From a bacterium (Candidatus Torokbacteria) CG_4_10_14_0_2_um_filter_35_8 (lineage in GTDB: Bacteria; Patescibacteriota; GCA-2792135), in NCBI GenBank assembly GCA_002792135.1, contig PFNU01000128.1:1-5840 (forward strand): 5,840 bases of DNA. Direction: 5' to 3'. The notes below the pieces were generated by a model. The model was given only the letters and a program-made list of their open reading frames with translations, did not search any database and was not told the DNA's origin. The position numbers were made by a program, and so were the translations under genes. Positions within the stretch are counted from its first letter, which is position 1; the number at the start of each line of letters is the position of its first letter. Positions 1 through 4,982 of the stretch are shown here, in pieces.

Positions 1-1
1 T

Positions 2-622
2 TCTGAAATGGAAGTGGAACTTCCTCTTGCTACAAGAATAGTACTTGGTACCAGCATGTTTATAGTTCAAAACGGAACTCTAACTGTAGGGGTTGTATTG
101 GTTACTGTTGTTGTTCTACTTCGCTTTTTAAAAACTGAATCAGGAACTAGAATCTCTCATAAAATATTAATCAAGATACCTCTTGTTTCTCCTATTGTAA
201 AAAAAATTAACCTTGCTCGCTTTACAAGAACTCTAAGTTCTTTATCAAAATCAGGAGTTCCTATTATCCAAAGTCTAGAAATCACAAGAGATACTTTAGG
301 AAATATCTATTACAAAGAGGCTATCCAAAAAATGCAGGAAAAAGTTAAAAAAGGAGTAGCTATAAACGAGGCTATTCCAAAAGAAGCTACATACCTCTTT
401 CCTCATCTTGTTACTCAAATGATGGCCATTGGTGAAAAAACAGGATCATTAGAAGATGTTTTAGTAGATATTGCCACCTTCTACGAAGAAGAGGTAGCAC
501 AAACCATGGAAAATCTTTCTTCTATTATTGAACCTATTTTAATGCTTGTTTTAGGCGGTGCTGTAGGACTTGTTGCTTTGTCTGTGATTTCTCCTATTTA
601 TTCACTTATGGACCAAGTCTAG
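2..622 (+). CDS. pilC: Type IV pilus inner-membrane platform protein PilC, C-terminal part (5' truncated)
   Basis: PilC (T2SSF/GspF family) is the polytopic inner-membrane platform on which pilus assembly and retraction ATPases act. The reading frame is open from base 2, so the ATG at 8 is most likely an internal methionine and the true start lies left of the window. Counting from that Met, the ELPLATR stretch and a long hydrophobic segment (about 10-41) form the central membrane hairpin. The second T2SSF cytoplasmic domain (about 68-165) carries the family signatures GEKTG at 142-146 and FYEEEV near 159-163. A conserved EP (175-176) opens the last membrane helix (about 175-198), followed by the usual short tail after SPIYSL. 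It ends in TAG, 60 bp before the next gene. The family match is clear; pilC rather than gspF is chosen because of pilM and the prepilins downstream. Confidence 0.95.
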   Translation, partial: SEMEVELPLATRIVLGTSMFIVQNGTLTVGVVLVTVVVLLRFLKTESGTRISHKILIKIPLVSPIVKKINLARFTRTLSSLSKSGVPIIQSLEITRDTLGNIYYKEAIQKMQEKVKKGVAINEAIPKEATYLFPHLVTQMMAIGEKTGSLEDVLVDIATFYEEEVAQTMENLSSIIEPILMLVLGGAVGLVALSVISPIYSLMDQV

Positions 623-649
623 GAAGTTTAAAAATAAAAAATCAAATTG

Positions 650-658
650 TGGTATAAT
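650..658 (+). promoter_or_regulatory. Extended -10 promoter ahead of the PilV-like prepilin
   Basis: TGG followed by a perfect TATAAT (653-658) gives an extended -10 (TGnTATAAT). I see no convincing -35 at 17 bp, which is tolerable for extended -10 promoters. A transcript would start near 665, giving a leader of only about 18 nt before the ATG at 683. It lies in the only gap between pilC and the prepilins, just outside the inverted repeat that starts at 671. It suggests that the minor prepilins can be expressed separately from pilC. Sequence-based call only. Confidence 0.6.
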
Positions 659-670
659 AGCAAAAAGTGT

Positions 671-697
671 GATTCCTAATTCATGATTCCTGATTCC
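671..697 (+). repeat. Left inverted-repeat arm over the start codon of the PilV-like gene
   Basis: On the minus strand this 27-bp stretch reads as 7-bp units (GGAATCA twice, then TGAATTA, then GGAATC). It is inverted relative to 2045-2071, just after the same gene, with 26 of 27 bases matching. The one mismatch in that register is base 683, the A of the gene's ATG; the other copy would read CTG. In a register shifted by one unit, 678-697 matches the complement of 2059-2078 at 19 of 20 positions and keeps the ATG. The first five codons of the prepilin are therefore repeat-derived. Confidence 0.85.
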
Positions 698-2014
698 CCA
701 GTAAAAAAACCTAGCAAAAAAGGCTTTACTCTCGTAGAGGTACTTGTAGGGATTGGCATATTCGCTCTTATCTCTACAGGGCTTTTTAGTGTTTTTAATT
801 CTGCTTATCGTTCAATTGGTATTAGTAAAGCAAGAAGGATTGCAACTCATCTTGCGACCGAACAAATGGAAAAGTTAAAAAATGTTTCTTATCAGAATGT
901 TGGTACTCAAGGAGGCTGGCCTTCTGGTGTTGCCCTTCAACAAGAGACTATCACAAGAGAAGGGATAAACTTCACTATTGATATTGATATCCGACAAGTC
1001 GATGACCCTTATGATGGCCAAGGATTAGATGATCAAAATGGAGAGCCCTGGGATTATTCTCAGGCAAGAATAGAGATAAGTTGGGATAAATTTCCCTGTT
1101 TTAGACCTACAGTTCTTACTACCTTTATTGTTCCCAAAAATATAGAAAGTAATCCTAATGGGGGATTTCTATCTGTACAAGTGGTCGATTCTAATGGAAA
1201 TCCTGTTCCTTCAGCTATCGTTCATATTGTGAATTCTTCAGAGGTAATTGATATTAATACTAGAACCGATAATTACGGCTTTTTAAAATACTCTTCTCTG
1301 CCAGAAGGATATGCTGCCTATGAAATGACAGTAACAAAAGAAGAATATTCTGAAAGTAAAACCTACCCCACAACAATAGAAAATCCTAATCCTGATCCAC
1401 CACATGCTACTGTTCTCGTAGACCAACTCACTGAAACAAGTTTTGCAATTGACAAAGTATCTACTCTTACTGCAAATGTTCAAGATGCGGAAGGATCTCC
1501 CTTGCCTAATGTCTCACTCTTAGTAAGAGGAACAAAAACCATTGGTAAGGACAATGATGGAAACCCTATCTATAAATATAATGAAATCCATAATACAAAC
1601 GGTGAGGGTATTCTCACACTAACTAGTATGGAATGGGATAGTTACATCATAAAACCTCAAGGGGAATCAGGATATGATTTAGCAGAAAGCATACCATCTC
1701 AGCCAGTAGATGTTCTTGCGGACACAAGTACAGTAGTAACACTAAAACTTGCGCCACACCAAGAAAACACCCTCCTTATTACTGTAAAAGATGAAAGTAC
1801 GGGCAATCCCATTCAAGGAGCATCTGTAAGGCTTTATAAGACAGGTTACGATGAACAGAAAATAAGTGGGCAGTCAGGTCAAGCCTTCTTTTCTCCTCTT
1901 ACTATAGATTCCTATTCTCTGGAAGTAAGCTTTACAGGCTATTTAACTTCAACATCTAGTATAGATATTTTGGGCCAGACAGAGGAAGGAATTTTACTTA
2001 CACCCACAACTTAG
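683..2014 (+). CDS. PilV-like minor type IV prepilin with three C-terminal beta-sandwich (carboxypeptidase-regulatory-like) repeats
   Basis: This is a 443-residue class III signal-peptide protein. The short basic leader ends KKG; prepilin peptidase should cut G14/F15, giving an FTLVE mature N-terminus with the conserved Glu at +5 (E19). The hydrophobic helix spans about 15-39. The sequence resembles PilV-type minor pilins (FTLVEVLV, then an IATHLATEQME helix). After the pilin head (about 40-150) come three related segments beginning near 161, 260 and 362. Each opens with a V-x-D-x-x-G-x-P-(V/L/I) motif (residues near 167-175, 266-274 and 367-377), as in CarboxypepD_reg/Ig-like folds. Typical PilV proteins are about 150-200 residues, so the repeats are an extension suited to surface display or binding. 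ATG 683 is the only start: an in-frame TAA sits at 677-679. No Shine-Dalgarno is visible. Prepilin identity is firm; the PilV assignment and repeat fold are inferred. Confidence 0.88.
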   Translation: MIPDSPVKKPSKKGFTLVEVLVGIGIFALISTGLFSVFNSAYRSIGISKARRIATHLATEQMEKLKNVSYQNVGTQGGWPSGVALQQETITREGINFTIDIDIRQVDDPYDGQGLDDQNGEPWDYSQARIEISWDKFPCFRPTVLTTFIVPKNIESNPNGGFLSVQVVDSNGNPVPSAIVHIVNSSEVIDINTRTDNYGFLKYSSLPEGYAAYEMTVTKEEYSESKTYPTTIENPNPDPPHATVLVDQLTETSFAIDKVSTLTANVQDAEGSPLPNVSLLVRGTKTIGKDNDGNPIYKYNEIHNTNGEGILTLTSMEWDSYIIKPQGESGYDLAESIPSQPVDVLADTSTVVTLKLAPHQENTLLITVKDESTGNPIQGASVRLYKTGYDEQKISGQSGQAFFSPLTIDSYSLEVSFTGYLTSTSSIDILGQTEEGILLTPTT

Positions 2015-2044
2015 AAGTGCAAAGCTAAAAGTGAAAAGTAAGAG

Positions 2045-2109
2045 GGAATCAGGAATCAGGAATTAGGAATCATGAATTTAGGGATTAGGTGATAGGTGTT
2101 AGGGATTAG
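2045..2109 (+). repeat. Tandem heptanucleotide array (GGRATYA-type)
   Basis: Read in sevens, the units are GGAATCA (2045), GGAATCA (2052), GGAATTA (2059) and GGAATCA (2066). One 8-base unit follows at 2073, then GGGATTA (2081), GGTGATA (2088), GGTGTTA (2095) and GGGATTA (2102). The first 27 bp are the right arm of the inverted pair around the PilV-like gene. The array begins 30 bp after its stop codon. Confidence 0.85.
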
Positions 2110-2166
2110 TTTCTCAGAGAGCTAAAAGATATCTACTATTCTCCATCTACTAAAACCTATCACCTA
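2086..2166. repeat. 12-bp perfect inverted repeat with 57-nt loop
   Basis: TAGGTGATAGGT at 2086-2097 is exactly complementary, inverted, to ACCTATCACCTA at 2155-2166. The flanks also pair imperfectly, because both sides are heptad arrays (right-hand units on the minus strand: GGTTGTA, GGTGATA, GGTTTTA). A transcript could form a long hairpin between the two prepilin genes. No U run follows it, so it is not a classic terminator. Confidence 0.75.
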
Positions 2167-2186
2167 CAACCTAAAACCCAAACTAC

Positions 2187-2295
2187 TTTGAATTTTGCAT
2201 TTTTAATTTTGAATTAATAAATCCTAATAGCCCCCCCAATATCCTAATAACCTAATATCCTAATTTTGAATTTTGAATTTTGCATTTTTAATTTT
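2187..2295 (+). repeat. Direct repeat pair of 24 bp, 85 bp apart
   Basis: Bases 2187-2210 and 2272-2295 are identical over 24 positions and are themselves made of 7-bp units (TTTTGAA, TTTTGCA, TTTTTAA). The second copy is preceded by an extra TTTTGAA unit. A C run follows each copy (2231-2237 and 2299-2304). The stretch between them is CCTAATA-type octads. Recombination between the copies would delete 85 bp. Confidence 0.85.
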
Positions 2296-2330
2296 CTACC
2301 CCCCACAACCTAATCCCTAACCAGTTCTAC

Positions 2331-2966
2331 ATGAAACCCGCATTAATAAAGCACAATTCATCTTCTGAGAAAGGTCTAACTCTTATCGAACTCCTTGTTG
2401 TAATAGGCATTATTACTCTTATTATAGGAAGTATTTTTGTTTTTTACGATCAAGGTTTTGAATTAGGAAGAAGAGACCTGAATCAAGTAGCAGCTCAAGG
2501 TGCGGCAGCAAGAACCTTAAGTGATATGGTATCAGAAATAAGAGAAGTATCTGAAACTGCAACAGGAGCTTATAATATTGAAAAAGCGACAAAACAAGAA
2601 TTTATCTTCTTTTCTGATCCTGACAACGATAACGTCGCTGAAAGAATAAGATATTTTTTAGATAATAATGAACTAAAGAGAGGAACTACTGAACCAGTTG
2701 GAGATCCTCTTTCCTATCCTCTTGACCAAGAGGCAGTTATATCAAAATGTAAATATGTGGTAAATGGGGAAACACCTGTCTTCACTTATTATGATGAAAA
2801 CTACGATGGATGGATTAATACTTCTTCACTTTCTTATCCTCCAAACATCCAAGAAATAAGAACTGTTGGAATTTATCTTTTAGTAGATACCGACGTAAAT
2901 CATCCTCCTCTTGCTACAGAAATTGGAACTCAAGTAAATCTAAGAAATCTAAAAACAAATCTTTAA
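2331..2966 (+). CDS. PilW/GspJ-like minor type IV prepilin
   Basis: This is a 211-residue prepilin. The leader ends EKG, with predicted prepilin-peptidase cleavage G15/L16 and a mature start LTLIE; Glu at +5 is E20. Leucine rather than Phe or Met at +1 is less usual. The hydrophobic helix spans about 16-39 and is followed by an amphipathic helix with ARTLSDMVSEIREV (about 60-73). The body has the PilW/GspJ pattern of a small fold containing RIRYFLDNNELKRG (105-118) and a closing TQVNLRNL near 200-207, a tail often seen in PilW-type minor pilins. It probably partners the PilV- and PilX-like proteins at the pilus tip. The start at 2331 gives a leader of normal length; no Shine-Dalgarno is visible. 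It follows the repeat-filled spacer and precedes the PilX-like gene by 82 bp. Prepilin call firm, PilW subtype inferred. Confidence 0.87.
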   Translation: MKPALIKHNSSSEKGLTLIELLVVIGIITLIIGSIFVFYDQGFELGRRDLNQVAAQGAAARTLSDMVSEIREVSETATGAYNIEKATKQEFIFFSDPDNDNVAERIRYFLDNNELKRGTTEPVGDPLSYPLDQEAVISKCKYVVNGETPVFTYYDENYDGWINTSSLSYPPNIQEIRTVGIYLLVDTDVNHPPLATEIGTQVNLRNLKTNL

Positions 2967-3048
2967 GAACCAATTTATATAAAACATTGATACACTTAGA
3001 AACCTTATTACCTAATTTTGATTTATACCATCAATATTATAAAAATTT

Positions 3049-4392
3049 ATGAATTTAGGAAAATTCTCCAAGAAAAGAAAAAAGGCTGGTACTGTCCTCA
3101 TTCTGGCCATTACCTTTACAGCTATTATTACAATTATTGCTTTTGGAATCACTCAATTGGTGGTTACAGAATATAAATTAGCAATACGACAATATCACAA
3201 GAAACTCTCTTTTGAAATTGCAGAAGCAGGAATCAATTATTATCGCTGGCACCTTTATCATAATCCTCAAGATTATCAAGATGGAGCTTCTCCTCCCGAA
3301 GAAAATTCTGGGGAAGATGGCTTTTTTGGTCCTTTTGTTCATGATTTTAATGATCCTCAAGGTGGAAAATTAGGAGAATTTAGCCTGAAAATTAAACCTC
3401 CGGATATAGGATCAAGCGCTGTTATTGTCCATTCTACAGGCTATACTTCAACCTATCCAAACATTCAAACTACACTGGAAGCACAATTTGGCTTAAGAAG
3501 TCTTACTGATTATTCTTTTCTTTTAAATGGTAATCTTACGGTATTTTCTTCCACTTCGGAAACTTGGGGGAAGATACATTCTAATGGTAAAATACGGTTT
3601 GATGGCATCTGCCACTCTAAAGTAACATCAGCAAAAACAAATGGCATTACAGGAACAGGCGGTCCCCAAGATCTTTGGGAATATCCTGTACCCGTAATTG
3701 ATTTTGCTTTAATTACTCGAGATCTCGCCTATCTTAAAGAAGAAGCAAATGCAGAAGGAGGTTTTTATCGAGATGATTCTGGAAAGTATGGTTATCATAT
3801 TATCTTTAAAGCTGGTGGTACTTTTGATTTATATCGAGTAGATTCTGTAAAAAAACCCTGGCAAGCCGGAGGACAAGACGAAATTTGGAAAGAATCTCTC
3901 CTAGGAAACTATGCTCTCCCTAGCAAAGGAATAATCTTTATTGAAGATGATGTCTGGGTAGAAGGAGTGATGGCAGGAAGAGTAACGGTTGCCGCTGCAA
4001 GATTTCCCGAGGTGCCTTCACAATACGCAGATATTAGAATAGATGATAATCTGACTTATCTTGCAAGAGATGGAACTTGTGCTTTGGGGTTAATTGGCCA
4101 AGAAGATGTGAAGATTATTTACTCTGTTCCTTCAGAAATGAAAATTGATGGCATGATGCTTGCCCAATACGGTGCAGTATACCGAGATAATTATTTTGAT
4201 CAATTAGACTCTCTTACAGTGTTTGGAGGAATTATCTCAAACAAGCAAAGTGGTTTCAAGTATTTGTTCTCTGGAGAAACCTACGGCTTCTATAATACAT
4301 ATTACATTTTTGACTCGACCTTGGTATTTGCACCACCACCTTATTTCCCAACATACGGAGAATATACTATGATCTATTGGAAGGAGTTGTAG
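3049..4392 (+). CDS. PilX/GspK-like pilus tip protein with large C-terminal domain
   Basis: The 447-residue product has a basic N-terminus (KKRKKAG), a possible prepilin-peptidase site G14/T15 and a hydrophobic helix at about 15-38. It then shows a long helix with FEIAEAGINYYRW (55-67), the hallmark of the PilX N-terminal family (helix, then AEAG). Position +5 is Leu19, not Glu, as in GspK/PilX-type tip pseudopilins. Residues about 150-447 are beta-rich and Gly/Asn-turn rich (LNGNLTVFSS 159-168, IHSNGKIRFDG 176-186, GIIFIEDDVWVEGVMAGRVTV 294-314). This resembles the repetitive sheet-forming C-terminal domains of large PilX-like proteins, with a possible beta-helix. It ends with an aromatic Pro-rich segment (PPPYFP 429-434, IYWKEL at the C-terminus). 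Canonical PilX is about 200 residues, so this is more than twice as long. An in-frame TAA at 3040-3042 fixes the ATG; no Shine-Dalgarno. Function at the pilus tip is inferred. Confidence 0.83.
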   Translation: MNLGKFSKKRKKAGTVLILAITFTAIITIIAFGITQLVVTEYKLAIRQYHKKLSFEIAEAGINYYRWHLYHNPQDYQDGASPPEENSGEDGFFGPFVHDFNDPQGGKLGEFSLKIKPPDIGSSAVIVHSTGYTSTYPNIQTTLEAQFGLRSLTDYSFLLNGNLTVFSSTSETWGKIHSNGKIRFDGICHSKVTSAKTNGITGTGGPQDLWEYPVPVIDFALITRDLAYLKEEANAEGGFYRDDSGKYGYHIIFKAGGTFDLYRVDSVKKPWQAGGQDEIWKESLLGNYALPSKGIIFIEDDVWVEGVMAGRVTVAAARFPEVPSQYADIRIDDNLTYLARDGTCALGLIGQEDVKIIYSVPSEMKIDGMMLAQYGAVYRDNYFDQLDSLTVFGGIISNKQSGFKYLFSGETYGFYNTYYIFDSTLVFAPPPYFPTYGEYTMIYWKEL

Positions 4393-4423
4393 TTTTATCT
4401 TAAAAACCTCGGTAATAAACATC

Positions 4424-4489
4424 AGTTGCAAATTTCTAATGAGGAATTCCTAATTTCTAATTAAATCCCAATTAGAGAATGACTAATGA
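4424..4489 (-). repeat. Left inverted arm, heptad-built, covering the start of the four-helix-bundle gene
   Basis: On the minus strand, from 4489 leftwards, it reads in sevens: GTCATTA-type, GTCATTC, TCTAATT, GGGATTT, a 5-mer AATTA, GAAATTA, GGAATTC, CTCATTA, GAAATTT, then GC. It contains a 10-bp palindrome at 4442-4451 and a small hairpin, CTAATT (4457-4462) with AATTAG (4470-4475) around a 7-nt loop, ending 3 nt before the ATG at 4479. That hairpin could reduce translation of the gene. Confidence 0.8.
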
Positions 4490-4841
4490 CCAAAAATATG
4501 ATTTAGAAGAAAGAACTGCTGAGTTTGGCGGAAATATTGTCAAATTCTCAAAAGAAATTCCACAAAATCCAGTAACTAAACCATTAATTTCTCAATTAGT
4601 CAGATCAGGAACTAGTATAGGAGCTAATTATTGTGAAGCTGATGATGCTGAATCTAGAAAAGACTTTAAGCATAAGATTGGAATTTGTAAAAAGGAATCA
4701 AGAGAAACAAAACATTGGCTACGTATGATAGCTGGAGCAGTACCAAACTTAAAAGAAAAAGCAAGAAAGTTATGGAATGAGGCAAAGGAACTAAACCTCA
4801 TTTTCAATGCAATTATTCACTCGACCAAGAAAAAGGACTAA
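4479..4841 (+). CDS. Four-helix-bundle protein of the 23S rRNA intervening-sequence (IVS/S23) family
   Basis: The 120-residue product matches the family (TIGR02436/PF05635 type) throughout: a first helix from about 5-25, then RSGTSIGANYCEA (42-54), KDFKHKIGICKKE (61-73) and the ETKHWLRM stretch (76-83), with a last helix about 90-115. Relatives are encoded in intervening sequences inside 23S rRNA genes, and Avd accessory proteins of diversity-generating retroelements share the fold; most have no known biochemical activity. It is basic and Lys-rich, compatible with nucleic-acid binding, which is an inference. No rRNA gene or reverse transcriptase is present here. ATG 4479 sits inside the left inverted arm. 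A second ATG 7 bp later is out of frame, and the next in-frame Met is residue 83, so 4479 is the start. Length is typical of the family. No strong Shine-Dalgarno (only AGAG). The gene is intact and interrupts the pilus cluster. Confidence 0.94.
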   Translation: MTNDQKYDLEERTAEFGGNIVKFSKEIPQNPVTKPLISQLVRSGTSIGANYCEADDAESRKDFKHKIGICKKESRETKHWLRMIAGAVPNLKEKARKLWNEAKELNLIFNAIIHSTKKKD

Positions 4842-4858
4842 ACAAATTAGACATTTTA

Positions 4859-4917
4859 TCATTAGTCATTGGGTATTGATCCGCCTGCGGCGGATTAGAA
4901 ATTAGAAATTTGCAGCT
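4859..4917 (+). repeat. Right inverted arm of the four-helix-bundle cassette
   Basis: It reads on the plus strand in sevens: a TCATTA end, GTCATTG (4865), GGTATTG (4872), ATCCGCC (4879), TGCGGCG (4886), the 5-mer GATTA (4893), GAAATTA (4898), GAAATTT (4905), then GC. It aligns unit for unit with the complement of the left arm. It lacks two heptads between GAAATTA and GAAATTT, and has three instead of two heptads between the GTCATT unit and the 5-mer. Confidence 0.8.
4879..4895. repeat. GC-rich REP-like palindrome in the right arm
   Basis: ATCCGCC, a 3-nt loop TGC, then GGCGGAT forms a perfect 7-bp stem. Five of its seven pairs are G-C, in strong contrast to the AT-rich surroundings. It replaces heptads found in the left arm and has no counterpart there. 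No T run follows on either strand, so it is not an intrinsic terminator. It resembles short repeated extragenic palindromes; the number of genomic copies cannot be seen from here. Confidence 0.75.
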
Positions 4918-4923
4918 TATAAT
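4918..4923 (+). promoter_or_regulatory. Possible -10 element upstream of pilM
   Basis: A perfect TATAAT lies directly outside the right arm of the cassette. The sequence 17 bp upstream, TTAGAA (4895-4900), matches the -35 consensus at only three of six positions, and there is no TG extension. A transcript would have a leader of about 50 nt before the ATG at 4983. It could serve pilM and following genes after the cassette separated them from the upstream operon. Weak call. Confidence 0.3.
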
Positions 4924-4982
4924 TATAGCTAATCTAACTCTTTTCTTCTCATTCCTTAAACCTAAAACAACTACAAATTTAT

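Larger units (their letters stand above)
2015..2330. other. Repeat-filled non-coding spacer between two prepilin genes
   Basis: I find no supportable gene in these 316 bp. The spacer is a mosaic of degenerate heptads in both orientations: GGRATYA-type units (2045-2109), their inverse (2155-2179), TTTTGAA-type units (2187-2217 and 2264-2298), CCTAATA-rich octads (2222-2263) and a closing block 2309-2322. It also contains two C runs, 2231-2237 and 2299-2304. TTAGGGATTAGG at 2078-2089 is perfectly inverted at 2309-2320, so the outer ends of most of the spacer could pair. No clear promoter or terminator is visible. Confidence 0.8.
4424..4917. mobile_element. Candidate inverted-repeat-bounded cassette carrying a four-helix-bundle gene
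   Basis: The outer ends pair as inverted repeats: 4424-4440 against 4901-4917 match at 16 of 17 bases, including a perfect 13-bp GCAAATTTCTAAT. The inner ends pair as 4478-4489 against 4859-4870, a perfect 12 bp. Between them lies a single small gene. The unit splits the pilus cluster between the PilX-like gene and pilM. I see no transposase and no target-site duplication (left flank ending AACATC, right flank starting TATAAT), so mobility is inferred from architecture only. If transcribed, the ends would form a base-paired stem around the gene, like the IVS insertions of 23S rRNA that carry related genes. Confidence 0.5.

Noticed and set aside
1283..1483. Minus-strand open frame inside the PilV-like gene
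   Set aside because: Low-complexity Phe/Cys/Arg-rich translation with no family features; it lies wholly within a well-supported plus-strand gene. The same applies to minus-strand frames at 3178-3360 and 4237-4431.
2045..2322. CRISPR array
   Set aside because: Units are 7-8 bp, adjacent, degenerate and in both orientations, with no unique spacers of regular length and no cas genes.
3018..3044. Promoter before the PilX-like gene (TTGATT ... TATAAA)
   Set aside because: The spacer is only 15 bp and the start would fall almost on the ATG at 3049; such matches are expected by chance in AT-rich DNA.
4879..4895. Intrinsic terminator
   Set aside because: The stem is strong, but no T run follows it on either strand.
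4428..4913. 23S rRNA intervening sequence
   Set aside because: The gene family suggests it, but no rRNA sequence is present on either side; the flanks are pilus genes.
4424..4917. Diversity-generating retroelement (Avd-like gene)
   Set aside because: No reverse transcriptase and no template/variable repeat pair with A-specific differences are visible; the protein fits the general IVS/S23 family.
4413..4925. Target-site duplication flanking the four-helix-bundle cassette
   Set aside because: The flanks just outside the arms (ending AACATC and starting TATAAT) share no convincing direct repeat.
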